Shown here piece after piece: positions 41,707 to 49,563 of a stretch of 64,000 bases of DNA. This stretch comes from Myxococcales bacterium. GTDB taxonomy: Bacteria; Myxococcota_A; Polyangia; Polyangiales; JADJMO01. Every line of letters starts with the position of its first letter. Position 1 is the stretch's first letter. Position numbers and translations under genes: made by a program. The DNA lies in NCBI GenBank assembly GCA_016709545.1, contig JADJMO010000022.1, positions 1 through 64,000 on the forward strand, written 5' to 3'. The notes under the pieces are model-generated. The model was not told where the DNA came from and did no database searches. It was given only the letters and a program-made list of their open reading frames with translations.

Positions 41707-41775
41707 GCCCTGGATGAAGCAGGCGCTCAGCGGCCGCCCCCGCCGCCGGTAGCAACTCCACCGAAGCTCCCGAGA

Positions 41776-42162
41776 ATGACCGAACAAGAGGCACGAGTCC
41801 CGACGCTCCCGTTTCGCGCCCCCGCCGGCTACGAGTGGCTGGTGGCTCGAGGGCTGGCTGGCTTCGAACCGAACACCGCCCTTCAGCCTTGGTACCTGCT
41901 GCCGGCGGAAGAAGTCTTCTCGGTCAGCGATCGCTGGCCGCAGCCGACAAATACTGGGGAGATGTACGCATTTGCGCGTCGGCAGGACGGTGATGATCTG
42001 GCCTGCTTTGCCGTCGTCCAGGAGAGTCACGAGCCAAACGTCCTGCTGATCCACGGCTGGACGCCTGAGGGTTACGAGGTTGTAGCCAGATTTGACTCGA
42101 TCTGGGATTGGCTGCGGAGTGTGATCGACGACATCAGGGAGTGGTCTTCGGTCGACCGGTAG
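41776..42162 (+). CDS. SMI1/KNR4-like (SUKH) immunity-type protein
   Basis: 128 residues. Pattern LQPWYLLPAEEVFSVSDRWP, EMYAFARRQDGDDLACFAV, and FDSIWDWLRSVIDDIREW resembles SUKH proteins that protect against secreted toxins. The first 20 residues (MTEQEARVPTLPF...AGYEWL) recur in the next gene. Confidence 0.55.
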   Translation: MTEQEARVPTLPFRAPAGYEWLVARGLAGFEPNTALQPWYLLPAEEVFSVSDRWPQPTNTGEMYAFARRQDGDDLACFAVVQESHEPNVLLIHGWTPEGYEVVARFDSIWDWLRSVIDDIREWSSVDR

Positions 42163-42196
42163 AGGCGCGGCTGCAACACAAGCGAGGCTCGCACGA

Positions 42197-42532
42197 ATGA
42201 CCAGAGAAGAGGCAGGCTTCCCGAGGATTCCCTTCCCTGCAGGCTACGAGTGGCTCCCACCGATCGTTCAGCTGCTCGGTGACTTTGCCGAGACCCATCA
42301 TGCGTCCAACATCTCGAGGGCAGCGGTGGACGTTCTCGTCACGGATCTGCTCTTCGGTAGACGAGCGTTGTGGCAGGCATTCGAGGAAGGCCTGGTCACG
42401 CAGGACGAGGTCGTGGATGCGATGCTCGACCGGTTCTCGAACGAGGTCACTCGAGCGAGCGCGCCCTCGAACGCACACTGGGCAGCGCTGCGGTCGGAAC
42501 TCGCCGGGTGGCTCTTCCCCCCGGGTGGATGA
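42197..42532 (+). CDS. Small helical protein of unknown function
   Basis: 111 residues. N-terminus MTREEAGFPRIPFPAGYEWL is like that of the upstream SUKH-like gene, the rest is different and mostly helical (AVDVLVTDLLFGRRALWQAF). No family match. Last gene of the immunity cluster. Confidence 0.55.
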   Translation: MTREEAGFPRIPFPAGYEWLPPIVQLLGDFAETHHASNISRAAVDVLVTDLLFGRRALWQAFEEGLVTQDEVVDAMLDRFSNEVTRASAPSNAHWAALRSELAGWLFPPGG

Positions 42533-42665
42533 ACCTCGTCTCGCCCCGACGCCCCTTCCGGCGCGCTAGCTGGATGCGCTTCGCCGAGGTGGGCCGCGCT
42601 CGCCCACATCGCCCGCTTCTCGCGTCCGGCGTGAGGCGCCGGCGTTTCTCGTCTAGGGTCCCCCC

Positions 42666-43487
42666 ATGACCCTCGATCTGGCACAAGCCCGCGCCCGCGC
42701 GGACGCCGTCGGCCACCCGCTCCAGCCCGACGGTGAGGTGCGCGAGACCGAGCGCTGGTGGTTCTTCCCCGTCGAGGCCAAGAGCTGCGTCGGCGTCGTC
42801 GTCGACAAGGCGACCGGCCACGCCACCCCGCTGGGCGCCGGTGGGCGCCTCGAGGACTGGCTCTGGGGCTACGACGCCGGCCTCCTCGAGGAGGGCAACC
42901 TCGCCATCGTCGTCACCGAGGTGTTCGACTTCCCGCGCGCCATCGACGCGCTCGCCCGCATGGGTCTGCGCGTCTCGCACACCGCCCTGCAACACCTGCC
43001 GCTCCGGCTCGACGCGCACGGCGTCAACACCCGCCTGCGCGAGGCGCGCGCCATCGACGGCTCCATCGCGCGCTGGCACGTCGAGGGTTCGCGCGGCGTC
43101 GTGAAGCGTGTCTCGCACGGCAGCATCCCGCCGCCCGCGCCCAAGTGGGACGACGAGGCCTCGCGGGCGTGCCTCGTCGAGCTCGCCAACTGGTGGTCGC
43201 GCGCGCCACACGCCAAGGACATGAGCGCGGCCATCGCCACCTCGTTCACCAGCGACCTCGGCGGCGTGGGCCTCGCCCAGCGCACCGAGTTCCTCGCCCA
43301 CCGCGAGCACGCCGATCCGCACGGCGAGGTCACCGTCGCGCAGTGCGCGATCCACAACGACCGCGCCATGCTCGTCTTCGAGGCCACCGACACCATCACG
43401 GGTCGTCGCCACCGGTTCCACTGGATCGCGTGGTTCGCCGCGCCCGGCATGGTCGGCCGGCTGACCTCGTTCTCCACCACCGTCTGA
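42666..43487 (+). CDS. Protein with Imm35-like N-terminus
   Basis: 273 residues. Residues 1-75 (MTLDLAQARARADAVGHPLQ, WWFFPVEAKSCVGVVVDKAT) resemble Imm35/YrhB immunity folds with a tryptophan strand and VDKATGH loop; the remaining 190 residues form another alpha/beta part (VTVAQCAIHNDRAMLVFEAT). Signal peptide absent. GC is again high, so it may not belong to the low-GC island. Adjacent to the AraC gene, 2 bases apart. Confidence 0.5.
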   Translation: MTLDLAQARARADAVGHPLQPDGEVRETERWWFFPVEAKSCVGVVVDKATGHATPLGAGGRLEDWLWGYDAGLLEEGNLAIVVTEVFDFPRAIDALARMGLRVSHTALQHLPLRLDAHGVNTRLREARAIDGSIARWHVEGSRGVVKRVSHGSIPPPAPKWDDEASRACLVELANWWSRAPHAKDMSAAIATSFTSDLGGVGLAQRTEFLAHREHADPHGEVTVAQCAIHNDRAMLVFEATDTITGRRHRFHWIAWFAAPGMVGRLTSFSTTV

Positions 43488-43489
43488 GC

Positions 43490-44389
43490 GTGGCCGAAGC
43501 GACGGAGACCCCGGTCGACGAGCGCGAAGGCCCGATGGCCATGCGCTTCGTCCCGCTCTCCGTCGGCGCGCGCCTCGAGGTCTGTCCGCGGTGGCCCGCG
43601 CTGCTCGTCAACACCGACGCGGGCAGCCTCGAGGTCCGGACGCGGAGCGTGCAGCACGTCGATCGGGCTTCTTTCCTCGTGGTCCCGGCGCGCACCGCCG
43701 CGCAGGTCACCGCGCGTGGGCCGCTCGGTCGCGCGCTCGTGCTCGAGGTGAGCCCGGCGCTCGTGCGGCACCTCGTGGAGACCTACGAGGGCGAGATCGA
43801 GACCGCGGCCCTCCGCCGCTACCTCGGCGAGCAGCAGCTCCTCCCGCGCACCACCTGGGTGAACGAGCTCTGCCACCGGTACCTGTTCGAGCGCGCGGTC
43901 TGCCGCAAGCGGGACACCGAGGCCACGCGCTTCCTCGAGACCGAGATCGTCAAGGAGGTCTACTTCCTCTGCCTCGATCGCGAGCGGAAGGGCGTGCGCA
44001 AGACGTGCCTCGAGGTCGACGGGCCGCTGGTCGCCCGCGCGCTCGCCGAGATCGAGGCCCACCTCTTCGAGGCCACCGTCGTCACCCGCCTGCCCAAGGC
44101 ATGCGGCACGAGCGAGAGCAGCCTGCTCCGCGCGTTCAAGCGGGAGCTCGGCCTGGCGCCGCTGGCCTTCGTGCGCGCGCGGCGGCTCGACGAGGCCAAC
44201 CTGCTCCTCAAGACGCGCCGCTTCTCCGTCAGCGAGGTCGCGACCAAGGTGGGCTACGCGAGCCTCGCCTCGTTCTCCGCCGCGTTCCGCGCGCGGTTCG
44301 GTCAGCAGCCTTCGGGTATTTTGCTTGGTCGCTCCCGGACCGTCCCTGTCCGGTCCTCCGCTCCCACTACTTCACCACGAGGCCGGTGA
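43490..44389 (+). CDS. AraC-family transcriptional regulator
   Basis: 299 residues from GTG 43490 (an ATG at 43535 is possible). N-terminal cupin-like part and two helix-turn-helix motifs of AraC: LPKACGTSESSLLRAFKREL and FSVSEVATKVGYASLASFSA with AFRARFGQQPSG. The usual end is near SGIL; here the frame continues through a palindromic repeat (GRSRTVPVRSSAPTTSPRGR), adding a spurious tail. Targets unknown. Confidence 0.85.
   Translation: MAEATETPVDEREGPMAMRFVPLSVGARLEVCPRWPALLVNTDAGSLEVRTRSVQHVDRASFLVVPARTAAQVTARGPLGRALVLEVSPALVRHLVETYEGEIETAALRRYLGEQQLLPRTTWVNELCHRYLFERAVCRKRDTEATRFLETEIVKEVYFLCLDRERKGVRKTCLEVDGPLVARALAEIEAHLFEATVVTRLPKACGTSESSLLRAFKRELGLAPLAFVRARRLDEANLLLKTRRFSVSEVATKVGYASLASFSAAFRARFGQQPSGILLGRSRTVPVRSSAPTTSPRGR
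44329..44364. repeat. Palindromic repeat, family C (copy 2)
   Basis: 36 bases, one mismatch to 25967-26002. It lies inside the 3' end of the AraC gene and encodes part of its C-terminal extension. Confidence 0.85.
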
Positions 44390-45797
44390 CGTCGCGGGTC
44401 TCCATCGCCTTGCGCGCGTCGCCGCTCGAGGTCTTGGTGGAGCCGCCCGTGAACGTCACGCCGTCGACGTGCCGCAGGAAGTAGTTGTACGCGGGGAGGT
44501 CTCCCCACAGGTTCGGGTCGGGGTACTGCCCGGCGTATTCGGGGGGATCGCCCGGGACCTTGCCGAGCCCGCCCTTGCTCGTCACCACCACGTTGGTGAA
44601 CGCGAGGTTCTGCAGCGGGTGCACCACGCCGTCCTTGGTCTTCGTGCCCGAGATCGGTGAGCCCCAGGTGTACCGGGTGGAGGTGCCGACGATGTCCTCG
44701 AAGCGCACGCCGTTCACCGTGCCCACGCGGCGCACCGAGCCGAGCGGGGTCGAGCCGCGGTCGCCGAGGATGACGAAGAACGGCGAGCCGACGTCCTTGA
44801 ACGTGATGCGGCGGAACACGATGTCCGAGATCGCGGCGCCGTCGACCGACTCGACGGCCATCGCGGCCTTGTCGGCGGACTCGACGGTGACGTCCTCGAA
44901 GGTGACGTTCGCGAACGCGCCGTAGCTCGCGGTGCCCATCTTCAGGGCGTTGGCGATGAACGACTTGACCCGGGCGTTCTTGACGACGACGTCGTGTACG
45001 CCGCGGTCGACGCCGCTCTTGAGGCAGATGCTGTCGTCCTCGGAGGTGATGGTGACGTTCTCGATGCGCACCCGGTGGCAGTCGACGACGTCGATGCCGT
45101 CGCGGTTCCCCGAGAGCGGCGTGTCGACCACGAGGTCGTGGATCGAGAGGTCGTCGTCCTCGAGGCTCACCACGCCCCACATCGCCGCGTTCACCACCTT
45201 CAGGTGGTGGATGGTGACGTTGCGCGAGAGCACCGTGTAGATCGCCATGGGCCGCGTGGCCTCGGGGTGCACCTTGCTCGGGCCGATCCACTTCGGGGTG
45301 TTGCCGTTGCCGTCGATCGTGCCGCCGCCCTCGAGCGTGAGGTCGTGCACGCCCTCGGCGTAGAGCAGGGCCTTGCGGCAGTTGAGGAGCTGGGTGTTGC
45401 TGGTGGGCGGCGAGGTGCTCGGGTAGTCGGCGTCGTCCTGGGTGCCCTTCAGCGTCGCGGTCTTGTCGATCGAGAGCACGAGGTCGCTCCGCAGGCGGAG
45501 CATGCCGGTGAGGAACGTGCCGCCGCGCAGCACCACGGTGCCAGGGGAGCAGGCGTCGATCGCGGCCTGCAGCGCCTTGGTGTCCCTGGTCTTGCCGTCG
45601 CCCTTCGCGCCGAAGGTGCGGGCGTCGCACACGGGGCGGGGGGCGTCGGAAGCGGCGTCGGTGCTCGCGTCGGTCGCGTCGGCGCCGCCGGTCTCGAGCA
45701 GCGGCACCGAGGCCTCGTCGGCGTCGGCGCCTTCGGCCGGCGCGCCGTCGCCACAGCCGCACCCGAGGGCGACGAGCAGGAGCAGGGCAGGGCGCAT
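44367..45797 (-). CDS. GH28 polygalacturonase (lipoprotein)
   Basis: 476 residues from ATG 45797. Lipoprotein signal (ALGCGCG) and an Ala/Asp-rich linker, then a right-handed beta-helix: FGAKGDGKTRDTKALQAAID, ending strands. Catalytic signatures of family GH28: SGNRDGIDVVDC near 227 and TSEDDSICLKSG near 254, giving the Asp triad. Should hydrolyse alpha-1,4-galacturonan or rhamnogalacturonan. The convergent AraC gene overlaps its end by 23 bases. Confidence 0.9.
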   Translation of the reverse strand: MRPALLLLVALGCGCGDGAPAEGADADEASVPLLETGGADATDASTDAASDAPRPVCDARTFGAKGDGKTRDTKALQAAIDACSPGTVVLRGGTFLTGMLRLRSDLVLSIDKTATLKGTQDDADYPSTSPPTSNTQLLNCRKALLYAEGVHDLTLEGGGTIDGNGNTPKWIGPSKVHPEATRPMAIYTVLSRNVTIHHLKVVNAAMWGVVSLEDDDLSIHDLVVDTPLSGNRDGIDVVDCHRVRIENVTITSEDDSICLKSGVDRGVHDVVVKNARVKSFIANALKMGTASYGAFANVTFEDVTVESADKAAMAVESVDGAAISDIVFRRITFKDVGSPFFVILGDRGSTPLGSVRRVGTVNGVRFEDIVGTSTRYTWGSPISGTKTKDGVVHPLQNLAFTNVVVTSKGGLGKVPGDPPEYAGQYPDPNLWGDLPAYNYFLRHVDGVTFTGGSTKTSSGDARKAMETRDVTGLVVK

Positions 45798-45886
45798 GCC
45801 TGCAGGAGAGCACCGCGCGCGGCCCGCGGCCCGCGACGGACCGGCGAAAGTTGTCGAGCCGCCGTCGCCGCGGGAAGAATGCACCC

Positions 45887-46243
45887 ATGACGCGGACCGC
45901 CTCACCCTCCATTGCAGAGCAAGACGGGCCGCGGGGGTACTTCGGCGCGCTGACGATGGAGGTCGACGTCACCGAGGGCGCGGGCCTCGCCGTCACCGTC
46001 TGCGCCTCCCTCGCGGAGTGGCGCGCCGGGATCGAGTTCGGAATCGCGCACGCCTTCGAGAAGACCGCCGCCCGCAAGTGCGTGGAGGTGCGGGTCACCG
46101 AGGGGCGAGGCTTCGCCGTGGACACGTCGCAGGCGCTGATGGCGTGGCTCGCGGCGCGCGGGTTCTACGAATGTCTGGGCGTGGATCCGGAGGCGTTCGT
46201 CCACCTCGATCGGGTCACCGGGCAGGTCTCATTTCGCAAGTGA
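45887..46243 (+). CDS. Protein of unknown function
   Basis: 118 residues. No signal, no family match. The stretch GAGLAVTVCASLAEWRAGIE, CVEVRVTEGRGFAVDTSQAL and the end VHLDRVTGQVSFRK suggests an alpha/beta fold. Overlaps the RibD-type gene by 15 bases at the 3' ends. Confidence 0.55.
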   Translation: MTRTASPSIAEQDGPRGYFGALTMEVDVTEGAGLAVTVCASLAEWRAGIEFGIAHAFEKTAARKCVEVRVTEGRGFAVDTSQALMAWLAARGFYECLGVDPEAFVHLDRVTGQVSFRK

Positions 46244-46747
46244 GTAGTCGATCTGAACGAGCCCGCTCGGGAACGCGCGGCTGCCGACCAGCTGCAGGGG
46301 GACGTCGCGGCCGCTGTTGCCGAAGAGGCGCGCGCCGTCGCCGAGCAGGATGGGCACGATCGAGAGGGTGAGGTCGTCGACGAGCCCGGCGGCGAGGAAC
46401 TGCTGGATGACCACGCCGCCGTCGATGTACGCGCGCTGCGCCCCCTCGGCCGACAGCTCGGCGACCAGCGCGGCGGGCTCGCCGGCGAAGAAGGTCTCGT
46501 CCGCTCGCGGCGTGGGGGTCTGGTGCGTGAGGACGACGACGCGCTTGCCCTTCCACGGCCACTCGCCGAAGCCGAGCACGGTGTCGTACGTCTTGCGGCC
46601 GACGACCAGCGTGTCGACGGTGGCGAAGAACGCGGCGTAGCCGTAGTCCTCGCCCTCCACCTGCACCGTGGAGAGCCAGTCGATGGCGCCGTCGGCGCGG
46701 GCGATGAAGCCGTCGAGACTCGTGGCGATGAAGACCGAGCAGCGCAA
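46229..46747 (-). CDS. RibD C-terminal / dihydrofolate reductase-like protein
   Basis: 172 residues, standard length for single-domain RibD_C reductases. MRCSVFIATSLDGFIARADG, VGRKTYDTVLGFGEWPW, YIDGGVVIQQFLAAGLVDDL, IVPILLGDGARLF. NAD(P)H-dependent; physiological substrate not known. Cytosolic. Confidence 0.9.
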   Translation of the reverse strand: MRCSVFIATSLDGFIARADGAIDWLSTVQVEGEDYGYAAFFATVDTLVVGRKTYDTVLGFGEWPWKGKRVVVLTHQTPTPRADETFFAGEPAALVAELSAEGAQRAYIDGGVVIQQFLAAGLVDDLTLSIVPILLGDGARLFGNSGRDVPLQLVGSRAFPSGLVQIDYSLAK

Positions 46748-46781
46748 GGTGCCTCCTCAGGGCCGTCGTCAGGGGCCCTTC

Positions 46782-47288
46782 TCAGGGAAAGGGGAGCTCG
46801 ACGACCGCCTTCACCTCGCTGGCGGGCGTCGGTACGACGATCGATAGCTTCGTCTCCCACGCGCGCAAGCACTTCAGGGTGTCGGGGCGCGCCTCGGCGT
46901 TGGGCACCGGGAAGATGTCGCGGCGGGTCTCCTTGCCCGCGGCGTCGAACCAGACCTCGAACTTGTAGAGCGACTGGCGCGCGCCTCCGTCGGCCACGAA
47001 GGGTTTCCAGCAGCGATCGAGCAGCGTGGTGCGCTCCTTCTCGAGCGCATTCCGCGTGCGCTCGTCGACGGCGGCCTGACGGTCGAGCGCGAGCAGCTCG
47101 GGCGTGACGGGCCCGGGGTGTGCGGAGCCGGTCGGCGCCGGCGACGTCGTGCCGACCGGGAAGACGGGCACCGGGGCGGGCGCTCGCGCGGAGAGGCCCT
47201 TGTAGAGCCCGAACGCGATGATCAGCGACCCGACGACGATGGCGGCGGGAATCGACCCACCCTTGGACGACCCGCGCTCAGAGCCCAC
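46782..47288 (-). CDS. Membrane-anchored AgmX/TonB-like protein
   Basis: 168 residues from GTG 47288. One N-terminal transmembrane helix (IPAAIVVGSLIIAFGLYKGL), then a Pro/Ala linker and a C-terminal domain (CWKPFVADGGARQSLYKFEV, KCLRAWETKLSIVVP) like the AgmX/PglI or TonB C-terminal fold with paired Cys. Overlaps the start region of the gene upstream (47278-48076). Likely in the envelope. Confidence 0.6.
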   Translation of the reverse strand: MGSERGSSKGGSIPAAIVVGSLIIAFGLYKGLSARAPAPVPVFPVGTTSPAPTGSAHPGPVTPELLALDRQAAVDERTRNALEKERTTLLDRCWKPFVADGGARQSLYKFEVWFDAAGKETRRDIFPVPNAEARPDTLKCLRAWETKLSIVVPTPASEVKAVVELPFP

Positions 47289-48076
47289 GCGTGATGAGCA
47301 CCATCGTGTGGCAGTAGCAATTGCCAGCGTAGCTCGTCGGCGTCTCGGAGTTGGTGATCGCCGTCGAGAAGACGTACGTCGATCGAGGTGAGCGCGACCG
47401 AGCCGTTCTTGGAATTGTCGATGCGCCACGTGCCCGCGACGGGCTGCGCGTGGTAGTGCCAGTTGCCGATGGTGGAGTCTGCTCCGCCCGTGTTGAGGCC
47501 GACGCGGACACCCATCCCCGAGTTCTGCGGCACGGAGCACGAGGCGTGCGTGAAGACCAAGGCCTTCTCGCCGACGCCCGCGGTGTAGGCGGGGGTCTTG
47601 CACGTGTAGATGAAGCCGTAGCTGGCGGGTATCGTCTGCGAGTCGGTGCTGTCCGTCTCGCGCAGCGCGACGACCGAGGGCCCCGCCACGTTCTGCGCGG
47701 TGATGGCGAACGGCACGCTGTTCAAGGTCTCGCGCGGGGTGAGCTCGGCGTCGGTGCCGATCTGCACGCCGAGGTAGCGGGGCCCGCTGCCGTCGAACAG
47801 ACCCGCCGGGAACGGCTTGGTGCTGCCGAGGGGCGTGGAGAAGTACCCGTCGTCGAGGGTGAGGCTCTGCGTCTCCGTCCACAGCGCGGTGCCGCCCGTG
47901 GGGGTGGAGTAGATGCTGTAGGTGAAATCCTTCGCCCCGACGACGGGCTTGCCGGTCGCCTTGTCGACGAGGCGCCCCTGCTGGGTGAGCACGTTGGGGA
48001 CCGCCGCGCCGACGGCCGTGGCCAGGGCAGCCGTGACCGCGAGAGACAGGAGCGTGGTGCGCAGGACTCGCTTCAT
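47278..48076 (-). CDS. Exported protein of unknown function (frameshifted)
   Basis: From ATG 48076, signal peptide (LSLAVTAALATAVGAAVPNV) then a beta-rich domain: QQGRLVDKATGKPVVGAKDF, LSTPLGSTKPFPAGLFDGSG, APRETLNSVPFAITAQNV; such sequences occur in tail-fibre-like and phage-adhesin-like exported proteins. The last part continues in another frame after about 47368 (VFSTAITNSETPTSYAGNCY, ending VLITRGL). About 266 residues. Confidence 0.6.
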
Positions 48077-48093
48077 GGAAAACCCCTCGGAGA

Positions 48094-48471
48094 TCATTGG
48101 GAGGACTCGACGGCGCCGATCACGCCGCCGTGCAGGACGTAGCTGGAGGACGAGCTCAGGTGCGAGCCCGTGACGGGGGAGGTGTTGGTGACGAGGATGT
48201 ACTTGTCGTCGACCATGCGCGCGCCGCCGGGGACGAGCGAGAACGCCGTGGTGGGTTTGACCAGCGGACCGGTCTCGCCCGTCTCGGTGGTGCCGGTGTC
48301 GACGACGCCCGTATCCGGCTTGCCGGTGTCACCCGTGCCGGTGTCGCTCGCGTCGCCCGTGCCCGTGTCGCCCGTGCCCGAGTCGGGCGTCGCCACGACG
48401 CGATCTGGATCGCTGCACGCGGCGAGCAGCAGCGCGGCCGCCACCACCCAGCGCCTGTCGAACTCCGCCAT
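48094..48471 (-). CDS. DTG-linker lipoprotein
   Basis: 125 residues. Signal with lipobox LLAACSDP and a linker of Asp-Thr-Gly repeats (GTGDTGTGDASDTGTGDTG) as in the vwa lipoproteins, then a short beta domain (YILVTNTSPVTGSHLSSSSS). 17 bases upstream of the next gene. Confidence 0.7.
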   Translation of the reverse strand: MAEFDRRWVVAAALLLAACSDPDRVVATPDSGTGDTGTGDASDTGTGDTGKPDTGVVDTGTTETGETGPLVKPTTAFSLVPGGARMVDDKYILVTNTSPVTGSHLSSSSSYVLHGGVIGAVESSQ

Positions 48472-48514
48472 GGGTGGAGAATGCCAGCACCACGGCCCGG
48501 CGAGCAAGCACCAA

Positions 48515-49030
48515 TCAGAGCTGCTTCTTGACCTGCTCCACCCACCCACGGAACGTCGAAGAAAGCGCTTCGTCGGCCACGAGCCGCTTGGTCCACGCGC
48601 GCTGGAGCCGCGCGAACCCTGCCAGCGTGAGCCCTTCGGCCTTCAGGATCGGCAAGAGCGGCGCGCCCTTCTCGGCGTGGGCGACCATGAACGCATACCG
48701 GTCGAGCCCGTGGGTCGGCTCCGTCGGCCCGAGCGCGTCCTGCGCCTCGACGTAACGACGATTGAGATCCTCGGCCAGGCTCGAATCCCCGCGCAGCGCG
48801 GCGGTCGCGACCCGCAGCATGAAGCCCTGCTCGATGAAGGTCCACCGCAGCTCGTCGAGCCCGACCGCGCGGAGGATGGCGGCGCGCGGTGGGTCGCCCT
48901 CGGCGATCTCGGCGGAGATCTTCACGAAGGTGCCGAAGTCGATGCCGTCGATCGGATCGTCGGGGATCGGCTCGCCCGCGCGGGGCCCACCAGGGAACTC
49001 GATCGTCGCGGGATCGGGGCGCTCGGTCAC
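48515..49030 (-). CDS. Conserved helical protein, T6SS-locus paralogue 1
   Basis: 171 residues, all-helical: FGTFVKISAEIAEGDPPRAA, DRYAFMVAHAEKGAPLLPIL, FARLQRAWTKRLVADEALSS. Distantly similar in pattern to the divergent gene at 49057 (same helices in order, including EIA...AEG). No motif. Divergent start of the T6SS-associated block. Confidence 0.6.
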   Translation of the reverse strand: MTERPDPATIEFPGGPRAGEPIPDDPIDGIDFGTFVKISAEIAEGDPPRAAILRAVGLDELRWTFIEQGFMLRVATAALRGDSSLAEDLNRRYVEAQDALGPTEPTHGLDRYAFMVAHAEKGAPLLPILKAEGLTLAGFARLQRAWTKRLVADEALSSTFRGWVEQVKKQL

Positions 49031-49056
49031 CGCGGGGCATGCTAAGCAACGCAGCG

Positions 49057-49563
49057 ATGGAGCGCGAGCCCGAAGCGCCGGTTGATCCAGCGCAACACAA
49101 GGCGGCCGAGGGGCCGCCCCACGGCATCACGCTGGAGGCGCACGCCGAGATCGCCGCCGCGATCGCCGAGGGCACGCGCAGGTACGCCGACGTGCTCGAG
49201 AGCGTGCGCCTCACCGAGCAGCAGTGGAACGAGTCCACCGCCTACTGGATGCCCAAGCTGGCCGAGGACGCGATGCAGAACGGCGTGCAGGCGCGCCTGG
49301 CCATCGTCTACTCCGACGCGTTCTCGAGGGCCCAGGACGCGATGGCGCCCGTGACCCCGATGACCCCGGAGGACTGGGCCACGCTCACCGTCGAGGTGCA
49401 GAAGGAGGGCGGCCCCGGCGAGCCGCTCGCGCGCCGCAACCTCTCGCTCGCAGACTACCTGCGCCTCGCGCGGCACTTCGCCAAGCGCCTCTCGAGCGAC
49501 CCGATGGAGCAGGAGCAGTTCTTCACGCGGTACGTCGCGCTGCAGCCACCCCCCGAGGAGTAG
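49057..49563 (+). CDS. Conserved helical protein, T6SS-locus paralogue 2
   Basis: 168 residues from ATG 49057. LEAHAEIAAAIAEGTRRYAD, YSDAFSRAQDAMAPVTPM, YLRLARHFAKRLSSDPME; same plan as the 48515 product. It ends one base before the convergent HEAT-repeat gene. Confidence 0.6.
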   Translation: MEREPEAPVDPAQHKAAEGPPHGITLEAHAEIAAAIAEGTRRYADVLESVRLTEQQWNESTAYWMPKLAEDAMQNGVQARLAIVYSDAFSRAQDAMAPVTPMTPEDWATLTVEVQKEGGPGEPLARRNLSLADYLRLARHFAKRLSSDPMEQEQFFTRYVALQPPPEE

